This document shows, piece after piece, positions 42,062 to 52,210 of a stretch of DNA of 64,000 nucleotides (positions within the stretch are counted from its first letter, which is position 1; every line of letters begins with the position of its first letter). The notes under the pieces were generated by a model, which was given only the letters and a program-made list of their open reading frames with translations, did no database searches and was not told the DNA's origin. A program made the position numbers and the translations under genes. Source of the stretch: Bradyrhizobium stylosanthis (GTDB lineage: Bacteria > Pseudomonadota > Alphaproteobacteria > Rhizobiales > Xanthobacteraceae); assembly GCF_001641335.1 (NCBI RefSeq), contig NZ_LVEM01000001.1:2047333-2111332 (forward strand), in the 5' to 3' direction.

Positions 42062-43090
42062 ATGCATACCGGACTGTTTCACGAGATCGACTTCGAGAAG
42101 GACCAGAAATGGTCCGGCCATCTCGGCATTCCCTTCTCGATCGACCGCTCCCCCTATTTTCAGGTCAAGATCCCGATCTTCCGGATCAAGAACGGCGCCG
42201 GCCCGAAGCTGCTGTTGATGGCCGGCAATCACGGCGACGAATATGAGGGCGAAATCACGCTGACGCGGCTCTATCGCCGCCTCGACGCGAAGGACATCAA
42301 GGGCGAGATCACCATTCTTCCTTTTGCCAATTTCCCCGCCGTGATGGCGGCGCGCCGCCGCTCGCCGCTCGACGAAGGCAATCTCAACCGCGCCTTCCCC
42401 GGCGATGAAGCGGGCACGCCGACGTTTCGACTCGCACACTTCCTCGAGCACGCGCTGTTTCCGCGCCACGACGTCGTGTTCGACATCCACTCCGGCGGCA
42501 CCTCGATGGCGCACGTGCCGTGCGCGCTGATCGAGCGCCAGGGACCGCCCGAGATGTTCGGCCACGCGCTGCGCCTGATGGAAGGGCTCGGGATGCCCTT
42601 CGCCTTCGTCGCCGAGAACGGTGCGACTGCGCCGACCTCGATGGCGGCCGCCGCCCGCGCCGGCGCGATCGGGCTGTCAGGTGAATTCGGCGGCGGCGGC
42701 ACCGTCACGCCGCAGACGATGGCGTTCACCGCGCGTGCCGTCGACCGGCTGCTGCTTGCCCTCGGCCTCGTTCAGGCCCCGGTGCTGGGGCCGCACGCGC
42801 CAGTCGAACGCGCCACTGAGCTGCTGGCGCTGCAAAGCCATGCCCAGGCGGTGTTCGCGACGCGCCGCGGCTGGTTCGAGCCCGCCGTCACCGTCGGCGC
42901 GCGGGTCAAGGCGGGCGACGTCGCGGGCTGGTACCACGACTTCGAGCGTCCAGAGCTTGCCGAAGAGGTGCTGCGCTTCCCCGCCGACGGCATCGTGATC
43001 TCGCAGCGCCTGCACACCGACAGCCAGAGCGGCGACTGCCTGGTCCAGGTCGGCCGCGCGCTGTCGCGTGACGAGCTGCCTGCGCGCTGA
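42062..43090 (+). CDS. Succinylglutamate desuccinylase/aspartoacylase-family zinc amidohydrolase (DoeB-like)
   Basis: A 342-residue metallo-carboxypeptidase-fold enzyme. Zinc ligands are seen as H57 and E60 (GNHGDEYEGE) and H143 (FDIHSGG). The NLNRAFPGD arginine motif that binds the substrate carboxylate is present. The family removes acyl groups from N-acyl amino acids; the overall wording resembles DoeB, the N-acetyl-diaminobutyrate deacetylase of ectoine degradation, but the other ectoine genes are not here. Last structural gene before the LacI regulator. Confidence 0.85.
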   Translation: MHTGLFHEIDFEKDQKWSGHLGIPFSIDRSPYFQVKIPIFRIKNGAGPKLLLMAGNHGDEYEGEITLTRLYRRLDAKDIKGEITILPFANFPAVMAARRRSPLDEGNLNRAFPGDEAGTPTFRLAHFLEHALFPRHDVVFDIHSGGTSMAHVPCALIERQGPPEMFGHALRLMEGLGMPFAFVAENGATAPTSMAAAARAGAIGLSGEFGGGGTVTPQTMAFTARAVDRLLLALGLVQAPVLGPHAPVERATELLALQSHAQAVFATRRGWFEPAVTVGARVKAGDVAGWYHDFERPELAEEVLRFPADGIVISQRLHTDSQSGDCLVQVGRALSRDELPAR

Positions 43091-43117
43091 GTTTTGGAGA
43101 CGATACCAACTTCGACT

Positions 43118-43217
43118 AAAGCGCGATGAGATTGGGATAAATCGTCATCGCGCTTTAGGTTTTTTATTTGAGCATGATCTTTCCGGGAAACCGCTTCACA
43201 CTTTTCCGGATCATGCT
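43118..43217. repeat. Double-hairpin intergenic repeat, copy 2
   Basis: AAAGCGCGATGAG pairs with TCATCGCGCTTT and GAGCATGATC pairs with GGATCATGCTC. Same element as 16934-17020 with some divergence (longer first loop). It lies between the acylase and the LacI regulator. Confidence 0.8.
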
Positions 43218-43233
43218 CTAGCCTCGGGATTCG

Positions 43234-44298
43234 ATGACCGATCCGGCAAAGCCAGGTTATGACGACGTCGTGCGCATTCCGGCGCCGCCCGGCCGCAGCA
43301 ATGCGACCGGACGGCCGCCGCGCATCGAGGAGGTCGCCGAGCGCGCCGGCGTCGCCCCGATCACGGTGTCGCGGGTGCTGCGCCACCCCGAAAAGGTCAA
43401 TCGAGAGACCCGCGAGCGCATCCTCGGCGTGATCGAGGCGACCGGCTACGCCTCCAACCCGCACGCCCGCGCGTTGCGCTCGGGCCGGTCGAACGTGGTC
43501 GTCGCCTTTGTTTCCAACATCCTCAGCCAGCAGTTCGGCCTCGCCGTGCGGAGCTTCGCCGCGACGCTGGAGCCGGAAGGCTTCGAGGTGCTGGTCGGCC
43601 AGACCTCCTACTCCTATGCCAAGGAGGTCGCGATGATCCAGTCGCTGCGCGGCATCCGTCCCGCCGCGGTGATGTTCACCGGCGTGATCGAGCTCGAGGA
43701 GAACCGCGCGGCGCTGGCCGAGCTCGGCATTCCCGTGATCGAGACCTGGGCGTTCCCACGCGATCCCATCGACATGCTGGTCGGCCTGCCCAACGCGGAT
43801 GCCGGCGCGATGGCGGCGAAGAGGCTCGCCGAGGCCGGACATCGGCGCCTCGCCTTCATCGGCCGCAGCAGCGGCCGCGGCGCGCTCCGCCGCGACGGGT
43901 TTCGCGCGGCAGCGGCACAGCTCGGCCTCGAGATCGTCCACGAGATCGGCGTCGGCGAGATCAGGGGCCTCGTCGACGGCCGCGCCGCCTTCACCACCCT
44001 GCTCGATCGCGGCGGCAAGGTCGATGCCGTGTTCTGCGCCAACGACCTGCTGGCGACCGGCGCATTGATCGAGGCGCGCGCCCGCGGCATCTCCGTGCCG
44101 CGCGACCTCGCCGTGCTCGGCTTCGGTGACAACGACGTTGCCGATCAGATCACGCCCGGCCTCACCACCATCTCGTTCGACGCGGCAGCCGTGGGACGCA
44201 TTGCGGGCGAATTGCTGCTGGCGCGGCTCGCCGGCGCACCTGCGGCCGAGCAACGGCTCGCGGTCGAATTGTCCCTGATCGAGCGTGGCAGCGTCTGA
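43234..44298 (+). CDS. LacI-family transcriptional regulator
   Basis: A 354-residue regulator with an N-terminal helix-turn-helix (about residues 28-75: RIEEVAERAGVAPITVSRVLRHPEKV) and hinge (NPHARALRSGRSNVV), then a periplasmic-binding-protein-like effector domain. GntR-type (gluconate repressor) subfamily wording. It probably binds the perfect palindrome at 37375-37390 and controls the importer operon that ends just before it. Confidence 0.9.
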   Translation: MTDPAKPGYDDVVRIPAPPGRSNATGRPPRIEEVAERAGVAPITVSRVLRHPEKVNRETRERILGVIEATGYASNPHARALRSGRSNVVVAFVSNILSQQFGLAVRSFAATLEPEGFEVLVGQTSYSYAKEVAMIQSLRGIRPAAVMFTGVIELEENRAALAELGIPVIETWAFPRDPIDMLVGLPNADAGAMAAKRLAEAGHRRLAFIGRSSGRGALRRDGFRAAAAQLGLEIVHEIGVGEIRGLVDGRAAFTTLLDRGGKVDAVFCANDLLATGALIEARARGISVPRDLAVLGFGDNDVADQITPGLTTISFDAAAVGRIAGELLLARLAGAPAAEQRLAVELSLIERGSV

Positions 44299-44309
44299 GC
44301 GCTTGCGGC

Positions 44310-44618
44310 TTACGCGACGCTCTTGAGATCCTGCTGGATCGCGGCGAGCAGGGATTCCAGCGCGGCGCTGTTCACCGGCCTCGCTTCGGCAATCGGAGGC
44401 TGGATGCTCGTGGGCTGAACGCCGGCAGGCTGCACAGCCTTTACCGGGCGCTTCGGAAACGGTGGCCGCGTCGGCATGGCGCTTTGCGTGAACTCGCCTT
44501 CCTCCTCGGCATGAACGAACTTGCCGTGGATGACGTCGTCACGGCGGCCCATGACGAACATCGTCGCCCAATAGCCGGCAGCCAGGAGGATTACGCTGAA
44601 AATACCAATCTCTAACAT
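44310..44618 (-). CDS. Small single-pass membrane protein, unknown function
   Basis: A 102-residue protein: one N-terminal transmembrane helix (IGIFSVILLAAGYWATMFVM) and a cytoplasmic-looking, proline-rich tail ending in a predicted helix (ESLLAAIQQDLKSVA). No family recognised. Codon use fits its neighbours, so it is likely real. Confidence 0.65.
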   Translation of the reverse strand: MLEIGIFSVILLAAGYWATMFVMGRRDDVIHGKFVHAEEEGEFTQSAMPTRPPFPKRPVKAVQPAGVQPTSIQPPIAEARPVNSAALESLLAAIQQDLKSVA

Positions 44619-44678
44619 CGCAGCACCTGAAATATGCGCGATGATTCAATGCCTTCGCCGGTCCGTCAATGAACAGGG

Positions 44679-44713
44679 GGTCACACCTGCGGCTTTTGCG
44701 GGCAGGTGTGACC
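44679..44713. other. Perfect 12-bp hairpin between two leftward genes
   Basis: GGTCACACCTGC and its exact complement GCAGGTGTGACC are separated by 11 bases. There is no T-tract on either side, so it is not a standard intrinsic terminator. It lies 70 bases after the oxidoreductase stop and 60 bases before the small membrane-protein gene, so it may be a transcript-end structure or an operator. Confidence 0.6.
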
Positions 44714-44788
44714 ATTTGGTGACTCTTTCTTAACTATCCCCAGCCGCCATGTGGCTGTAGTGCAACGGGAGTCCTAGTCCCTGTCGCG

Positions 44789-45811
44789 CTAGGCCTTGTC
44801 GGGCCCGACCCGCACCAGCTGCTTGCCGAAATTGGCGCCCTTCAGCAGGCCCATGAAGGCGCCGGGGGCGCTCTCCAGGCCCTCGGTGATGAACTCCTTG
44901 TACTTGACCTTGCCGTCGCGGACCCAGCCGGACATGTCGCGCAGGAAGTCGCCATGGCGGGAGGCGAAGTCGGAGACGATGAAGCCGCGGAAGGTCAGCC
45001 GCTTGGTCAGCGTCGCACGCATCATCGCTGCGGCCCATTTCGGCGGCTTGGCCTCGGTGTCGTTGTAATGGGCGATCAGGCCGCAGACCGGCACGCGCGC
45101 GAACGGATTGAGCAGCGGGAACACCGCCTCGAACACCGCGCCGCCGACGTTCTCGAAATAGACGTCGATGCCCTTCGGGCAGGCATCCTTCAGCTTGGCG
45201 GCGAGATCGGGATCGCGGTGATCGATGCAGGCATCGAAGCCGAGCTCCTTCACCACGTAGTCGCACTTGTCCTTGCCGCCGGCGATGCCGACTGCGCGCG
45301 CGCCCTTGATCTTCGCGATCTGACCGACGGCCGAGCCGACCGCACCGGAAGCGCCGGCAACGACGACGGTCTCACCTTCCTGCGGCTTGCCGATGTCGAG
45401 CAGGCCCGTATACGCGGTCATGCCGGGCATGCCGAGCACGCCGATGGAGGTCGAGATCGGGCCGAGCTTGGGATCGACCTTGATCAGGCCCTTGCCGTTC
45501 GAGATCGCATTGGTCTGCCAGCCGGTCCGTGCGCGGACGATATCACCCTTGGCGAAGTCCGGATTGTTGGAGGCCGCGACCTCGCTGACCGCCTCGCCTT
45601 CCATCACGCCGCCGACCGGCACCGGCGCGGCGTAGGACGGACCATCGCTCATGCGCCCGCGCATATAGGGATCGAGCGACAGCCAGATCGTGCGCAGCAG
45701 CACCTCGCCTGCGCCGGGCGTGGGGACAGCGAATTCCTCCAGGCGAAAATCAGACGATTTGGGTTCGCCGACGGGACGCGCGGCGAGAACGATGCGTTTG
45801 CCTTGAGACAT
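44789..45811 (-). CDS. NADP-dependent medium-chain reductase (CurA/leukotriene-B4 dehydrogenase type)
   Basis: A 340-residue zinc-free MDR oxidoreductase. N-terminal segment FAVPTPGAGEVLLRTIWLSLDPYMRGRM is the family hallmark; cofactor motif VVVAGASGAVGSAVGQIAKI; NVGGAVFEAVFPLLNPFARVPVCGLIAHYND is typical of the group. Reduces alpha,beta-unsaturated ketones or aldehydes in the cytoplasm. Stands alone. Confidence 0.91.
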   Translation of the reverse strand: MSQGKRIVLAARPVGEPKSSDFRLEEFAVPTPGAGEVLLRTIWLSLDPYMRGRMSDGPSYAAPVPVGGVMEGEAVSEVAASNNPDFAKGDIVRARTGWQTNAISNGKGLIKVDPKLGPISTSIGVLGMPGMTAYTGLLDIGKPQEGETVVVAGASGAVGSAVGQIAKIKGARAVGIAGGKDKCDYVVKELGFDACIDHRDPDLAAKLKDACPKGIDVYFENVGGAVFEAVFPLLNPFARVPVCGLIAHYNDTEAKPPKWAAAMMRATLTKRLTFRGFIVSDFASRHGDFLRDMSGWVRDGKVKYKEFITEGLESAPGAFMGLLKGANFGKQLVRVGPDKA

Positions 45812-45910
45812 GGCTTCCTCCGAATTGTTTCGGCGTGAACGGAAGCGGAGGCAGGTAGCTACGTCAATACAAAAGCGGTGGAGCGCTTAGACGCAGAGGC
45901 GAACACAGCT

Positions 45911-46052
45911 CTCGTGCCCCGGACGCGCTGCGGCACGCAGTGACGCTGCACAGAGCCGCGCCCCAGAGAGCTACGTCGCAATATGCGGCGACATGAGCCC
46001 CGGCTCTGCAGCCCACCGCTGAAGAAGCGCTGCGCCGCGCCCGGGGCACGAG
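45911..46052. repeat. Palindromic intergenic repeat, CTCGTGCCCCGG type
   Basis: CTCGTGCCCCGG at the left pairs with CCGGGGCACGAG at the right, and CGCTGCGGC pairs loosely with GCGCTGCGCC inside. It fills most of the 400-base gap between the oxidoreductase gene and a small membrane-protein gene; I see no gene in the gap. Confidence 0.75.
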
Positions 46053-46209
46053 AGCGAAGGTGACTGGCGCTCTTCCCTAGAATTTTAAGTACCGGATTAA
46101 AGCCGTGATCAGCCCACCAGTCTAGGCTGCATCAAGACGAACGCCTCGCCTCTGCCGTGCGCCGTTTGGCGGAAGTGGCTGCGATACGGCAAACAAGGTT
46201 GGACTGGGA

Positions 46210-46674
46210 ATGGCGTTGTTGAGGCAGCACGTCGGGCGAATGGGACTCGCAGCTCCAAAGAGCACGGCGTGGCAAATAACGTTGGTCGTAGCCGGCTTCC
46301 CGCTATTCCTCATCGCCGGCCCCACGCTCATTGCGTGGCTCGCAGGCTTCTCCTCAGACTTCCTTTTGGCGGCAGGCGGTATTGCCGCCTGGATGCTCAT
46401 CTTCCTGCCGACGTGGATCGCACTGTTTCTCAATCATCGCCGCGTCGCTTATATACTCGTCGCAAATTTCCTCTGCGTATTGCTGGCCGTCCTCTGTTGG
46501 CTGGCGGACATGTCCGTCATCAGTTGGGCCGGCTTCGGCGGAGACTTTTGGGTGGCGTTCCTGGAGTGGCAGGTTGTGCTGATCTGGTCTCTCATCAAAA
46601 GCAAGCGACCGGATGCGGCAAAGCTGGATCACCCCGCTCCGCCGATCCCATCACCTGACCTTGCGTCGGCGTAA
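46210..46674 (+). CDS. Small four-helix membrane protein, unknown function
   Basis: A 154-residue protein with about four hydrophobic segments (ITLVVAGFPLFLIAGPTLIAW; FLLAAGGIAAWMLIFLP; VAYILVANFLCVLLAVLCWLA; one near VAFLEWQVVLIW) and a short polar tail. No family recognised; some resemblance to small DUF membrane proteins. Its base composition is less GC-rich than its neighbours, which could mean recent acquisition. Convergent with guaB, zero-base gap. Confidence 0.65.
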   Translation: MALLRQHVGRMGLAAPKSTAWQITLVVAGFPLFLIAGPTLIAWLAGFSSDFLLAAGGIAAWMLIFLPTWIALFLNHRRVAYILVANFLCVLLAVLCWLADMSVISWAGFGGDFWVAFLEWQVVLIWSLIKSKRPDAAKLDHPAPPIPSPDLASA

Positions 46675-48342
<1,668 letters not shown>

Positions 48343-48376
48343 TTATGTAAATTCGGCGTGGATAGCCCATGCTCGT

Positions 48377-48420
48377 CGTCATTCCCCGGCGCGCGCCAGC
48401 CGGCGCGCCCGGGAATGACG
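48377..48420. repeat. Short palindromic repeat, CGTCATTCCC type
   Basis: CGTCATTCCCCGGCGCGC pairs with GCGCGCCCGGGAATGACG through a tight loop. It lies in the gap between guaB and the divergent MFS exporter gene. Confidence 0.8.
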
Positions 48421-48586
48421 AGAGGCGAGACGGCGTGTCCCGCCCTCCGGCGCAACCTGGAAGTGAGGGTCACACCGTTGTTACGCAGGATTTAGGTGCT
48501 ATGCGTCGATCCGCAATGGTCCGCACAAGGCGACGGTGATAAGCCGCAAGTCCACCCCTCCTTCTGATTTTCATTACCAATCCGTC

Positions 48587-50077
48587 ATGGTCGACAAGCA
48601 ACGCGTCATCCCGCTGATCGTGGCCACCGCGCTCTTCATGGAAAACATGGATTCCACGGTGATCGCCACCTCGCTGCCGGCGATCGCGGCCGACATCGGC
48701 ACCAGCCCGCTGACGCTCAAGCTCGCGATCACCTCCTACCTGCTGTCGCTCGCGGTGTTCATCCCGGCGAGCGGCTGGACCGCCGACCGGTTCGGCGCGC
48801 GGATGGTGTTCGCGATCGCGGTCGGCGTGTTCATGGTCGGCTCGATCGGCTGCGCGCTCTCGACCTCGGTCACCGACTTCGTGTTCGCGCGCATCCTGCA
48901 AGGCATGGGCGGAGCGATGATGACGCCGGTCGGGCGCCTCGTGCTACTGCGCTCGGTCGACAAGAGCGCGCTGGTCAACGCGATGGCGTGGGTGACCATC
49001 CCTGCCCTGATCGGCCCGGTGATCGGGCCGCCGCTCGGCGGCTTCATCACGACCTACGCTTCCTGGCACTGGATCTTCCTGATCAACATCCCGATCGGGC
49101 TGCTCGGCATCTTCATGGCGCTGAAGTTCATCGATCCCATCAAGAGCGAGACGCAGGAGAAGTTCGATCTCTACGGCATGGTGCTCGCCGGGCTCGGCCT
49201 CGCCGGCATTGCGTTCGGCCTGTCGGTTGCCGGCCTCAATCTACTGCCGTGGAGCACGGTCGCGGCCCTGGTCGTGGGCGGCGCGATCTCGATGACGCTC
49301 TACGTCATCCACGCGCGGCGGACGGGATCGCCGGTGCTGGACTTTTCGCTTTTGAAACTCCCCACGCTGCGCGCGGCGATTTTGGGCGGCTTCCTGTTCC
49401 GCCTCGGCATCGGCGCCCTGCCCTTCCTGCTGCCGCTCTTGATGCAGATCGGTTTCGGGCTGTCGCCGTTCCATTCGGGCCTCGTCACCTTCGCCTCCTC
49501 GCTCGGCGCCATGGGCATGAAGACGCTGGCTGCGCGTCTCATCCGCACCTTCGGCTTCCGCAATTTGATGACGGTGAACGCGATCGTCAGCGCGTTCTTC
49601 CTCGGCGTCTGCGCGCTGTTCACGGTGACGACGCCGCTGCTCATCATCATGGTGATCCTGGTGGTCGGCGGCTTCTTCCGCTCGCTCGAATTCACCGCGA
49701 TCAACACGGTTGCCTATGCCGACGTCGAGAGCCCGCAGATGAGCCGCGCCACCACGCTCGTCAGCGTCAACCAGCAGCTCGCGGTCTCCGCCGGCGTTGC
49801 CGTCGGCGCCGCCTCGGTGGAGACGACGATGTGGCTCAGCCATGTCAGCGAGCTCAACGCCGCCGTGTTCATGCCGGCCTTCGTCGTGGTGGCGCTGACC
49901 TCGGCGGCCTCGAGCTGGTTCTTCTGGCAGATGCCGGCCGATGCCGGCCACGAGATCTCCGGCCGCAAGGCGGTGGAGATCGCCAGCCGCAAGGGCGCCG
50001 GCAAGGGCGCGGAGAAGGCAGCCGTGAAGGCCGCGACGGAAGATACGCAGAACGTGCGGGATCAGCGGCTGGGGTGA
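48587..50077 (+). CDS. MFS drug-type exporter (DHA2 family, 14 helices)
   Basis: A 496-residue inner-membrane protein with about 14 hydrophobic segments. Motifs: ALFMENMDSTVIATSLPAIA in helix 1 (D-x-T-V), GWTADRFGARMVF (motif A), RILQGMGGAMMTPVGR and PALIGPVIGPPLGGFI (motif C). DHA2 proteins extrude drugs or metabolites with protons. The basic C-terminal tail (RKGAGKGAEKAAVKA) is unusual. The ATG at 48587 was chosen because it begins the first helix; an upstream in-frame ATG at 48536 is possible. Confidence 0.9.
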   Translation: MVDKQRVIPLIVATALFMENMDSTVIATSLPAIAADIGTSPLTLKLAITSYLLSLAVFIPASGWTADRFGARMVFAIAVGVFMVGSIGCALSTSVTDFVFARILQGMGGAMMTPVGRLVLLRSVDKSALVNAMAWVTIPALIGPVIGPPLGGFITTYASWHWIFLINIPIGLLGIFMALKFIDPIKSETQEKFDLYGMVLAGLGLAGIAFGLSVAGLNLLPWSTVAALVVGGAISMTLYVIHARRTGSPVLDFSLLKLPTLRAAILGGFLFRLGIGALPFLLPLLMQIGFGLSPFHSGLVTFASSLGAMGMKTLAARLIRTFGFRNLMTVNAIVSAFFLGVCALFTVTTPLLIIMVILVVGGFFRSLEFTAINTVAYADVESPQMSRATTLVSVNQQLAVSAGVAVGAASVETTMWLSHVSELNAAVFMPAFVVVALTSAASSWFFWQMPADAGHEISGRKAVEIASRKGAGKGAEKAAVKAATEDTQNVRDQRLG

Positions 50078-50106
50078 ATTAAGCGAGCCATCGCCCTACG
50101 CTCGGT

Positions 50107-50226
50107 GTCGTCCCGGCGAAGGCCGGGACCCATACGCCGAGACGGTAGCTTGGCGCGAGACGGCCATTGGTGGTCTTCGCCAAATGCAATTCGGTGGTTA
50201 TGGGTCCCGGCCTTCGCCGGGACGAC
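50107..50226. repeat. Palindromic intergenic repeat, GTCGTCCCGGCGAAGGCC type
   Basis: GTCGTCCCGGCGAAGGCC at the left pairs with GGCCTTCGCCGGGACGAC at the right, 84 bases apart, with CCCATA/TATGGG also pairing. It lies between the convergent MFS and rlmE genes. Confidence 0.85.
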
Positions 50227-50239
50227 CGCGGAATTTTTA

Positions 50240-50920
50240 CTACGCCCCGCCCCGAAACCCCGTCGCGAGCACGTAACGCTCCGAGGAATCCTGCCGGCTC
50301 GCGGCGGGCTTGACGTGCCGCACCGTGGCAAAGTCGCGCTTGAGCCGGGCGAGCAGATCGGCGTCGGCGCCGCTCTGGAAGGTCTTCGCCAAAAACGTGC
50401 CGCCGGGCTTGAGCACGTCGCAGGCAAACGCGGCGGCGGTCTCGACCAGGCCGACGATGCGGAGCTGGTCGGTCTTGCGATGGCCGGTCGTGTTGGCGGC
50501 CATGTCGGACATCACGATGTCGGCGCCGCCGCCGAGCATCGCGGTGAGCTTGTCAGGGGCGCCGTTGTCCATGAAATCGAGCTGCGCGAAATCGACGCCG
50601 GGAATCTCGGGCATTTCCAGCAGGTCGATCGCGACGACCTTGCCCTTGCCTTCGACCGATCCGACGCGCTTGGCGGCGATCTGGCTCCAGCCGCCCGGCG
50701 CGGCGCCAAGGTCGACCACGGCCATGCCGGGCTTCAAGAGGCGGAACTTGTCGTCGATCTCCAGCAGCTTGAACGCGGCGCGCGAGCGATAGCCCGCGGC
50801 CTTGGCCTTGGCCACATAGGGATCGTTGAGCTGCCGCTCCAGCCACAGCTTCGACGACAATTTGCGCTTGCCGCCGGTCTTGACCTGGACGTGCAAGCGG
50901 CCGGTGGTGTCTTTGGCCAT
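50240..50920 (-). CDS. rlmE: 23S rRNA (uridine-2552-2'-O) methyltransferase
   Basis: A 226-residue FtsJ/RrmJ methyltransferase: [19 protein letters not shown] motif [19 protein letters not shown], catalytic K-D-K-E residues within [21 protein letters not shown] and [12 protein letters not shown]. It modifies U2552 in the A loop of 23S rRNA. It starts one base after the ppx/gppA stop and is co-transcribed with it. Confidence 0.94.
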   Translation of the reverse strand: MAKDTTGRLHVQVKTGGKRKLSSKLWLERQLNDPYVAKAKAAGYRSRAAFKLLEIDDKFRLLKPGMAVVDLGAAPGGWSQIAAKRVGSVEGKGKVVAIDLLEMPEIPGVDFAQLDFMDNGAPDKLTAMLGGGADIVMSDMAANTTGHRKTDQLRIVGLVETAAAFACDVLKPGGTFLAKTFQSGADADLLARLKRDFATVRHVKPAASRQDSSERYVLATGFRGGA

Positions 50921-50921
50921 C

Positions 50922-51995
50922 TCACCAGCTCCTGAGCGCGCCGTCCTCGCGCATCATCTCGACCAGCATGCCCTCGCGCAGGCCCCGGTCGGCGACGCGC
51001 AGGCGCGGCAGCGGAAAGGCGCGGCGGATGGCATCGAGAATGGCGCAGCCGGCGAGCACGAGATCGGCGCGCTCGACGCTGATGCAGCTGTTGCCGGCGC
51101 GTTCCTCGTAGCTCATGCCGAGCAGCTTGTTGATGGTCGCGGTGATGTCGGCATCGTTCATCCAGATGCTGTCGATGCGGCGGCGGTCGTAGCGCGGCAG
51201 GTTGAGATGGATGCCGGCGAGCGTCGTCACCGTGCCTGATGTGCCGAGCAGGTGCATGTCCGCGAGATCGCGACCGTGCTCCGCCGCGAACGGGGTGACG
51301 TGGCTGGCCACTTCCCGCTCCATCGCGGCGTAGATCTCCGGCGTGACATCGCGGCCGCCGAACTGCTCGGCGAGCGTGACCACGCCATACGGGATCGACA
51401 TCCAGGCTTTGATGCGCGGCTCCGGATTTTGAGCGTCGCGCTCGATCCGCACCAGCTCGGTCGACCCGCCGCCGATGTCGAACAGGATGGCGCCCCTGCC
51501 CCTGGGATCGACCAGCGGCGAGCAGCCGACCACGGCGAGCGCGGCCTCGGTCTCGCGGTCGATCACCTCGAGCTCGATGCCGGTTTCGGCCGCGACGCGG
51601 CTGCGGAAACCTTCCGCATTCGAGGCCGCGCGGCAGGCTTCGGTCGCGATCAGCCGCAGCCGGCGCGCCTTGCGCAGGTTGATCTTGTCGCGGCAGATGC
51701 TGAGCGCGGCAATGGCCCGCTCGATCGCGGCCTCGCTGATGCACCCGGTCGCCGAGACCCCCTCGCCGAGCCGGATGATGCGCGAGAAGGAATCGACCAC
51801 GCGAAAGCCGTCCTGGGTCGGACAGGCGATCAGCAGCCGGCAATTGTTGGTGCCGAGGTCCAGCGCCGCATAGACGCCGGTTCCCAGCGCCTGCGCGGGG
51901 ACGGCCGGTTCGGTGGCCAACGCCACCGCCGCCATCGACCCCTCCAGCTCACCGTGCGGCGCATGGCCGTCGCGGAGCCGCGTGTGGTCATTCAT
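50922..51995 (-). CDS. Exopolyphosphatase/guanosine pentaphosphatase (Ppx/GppA)
   Basis: A 357-residue acetate-kinase/actin-fold phosphatase: [16 protein letters not shown] (phosphate 1), [32 protein letters not shown] (phosphate 2), [17 protein letters not shown]. Hydrolyses polyphosphate or pppGpp. The ATG at 51995 was chosen to give a normal N-terminus; an upstream open frame extends another 37 codons without conservation. Pairs with rlmE, a frequent alphaproteobacterial linkage. Confidence 0.9.
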   Translation of the reverse strand: MNDHTRLRDGHAPHGELEGSMAAVALATEPAVPAQALGTGVYAALDLGTNNCRLLIACPTQDGFRVVDSFSRIIRLGEGVSATGCISEAAIERAIAALSICRDKINLRKARRLRLIATEACRAASNAEGFRSRVAAETGIELEVIDRETEAALAVVGCSPLVDPRGRGAILFDIGGGSTELVRIERDAQNPEPRIKAWMSIPYGVVTLAEQFGGRDVTPEIYAAMEREVASHVTPFAAEHGRDLADMHLLGTSGTVTTLAGIHLNLPRYDRRRIDSIWMNDADITATINKLLGMSYEERAGNSCISVERADLVLAGCAILDAIRRAFPLPRLRVADRGLREGMLVEMMREDGALRSW

Positions 51996-52210
51996 ACAAA
52001 CTGTCTTTCCGAGGCCGCTCGGGCCGGTCAGGAATTGCTTTTTCGCCTGAAACATTAGCAGCGCGGCAGGCCTGCGCAACAACGCATCACATGGGACCAT
52101 GTCCATTCGTGCGTTGTCGTGAACGGAGCCGTGGGTTATCTCAATGGGGTCCGGCCCCCCACCAGGCGCCCCGCGAAATCGCGCAAATGCCGGCTTTTCA
52201 GGTCGATTCC

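Noticed and set aside
42062..43090. Full ectoine degradation cluster
   Set aside because: Only the acylase resembles DoeB; no ectoine hydrolase (DoeA), aminotransferase (DoeD) or dehydrogenase (DoeC) gene is seen nearby.
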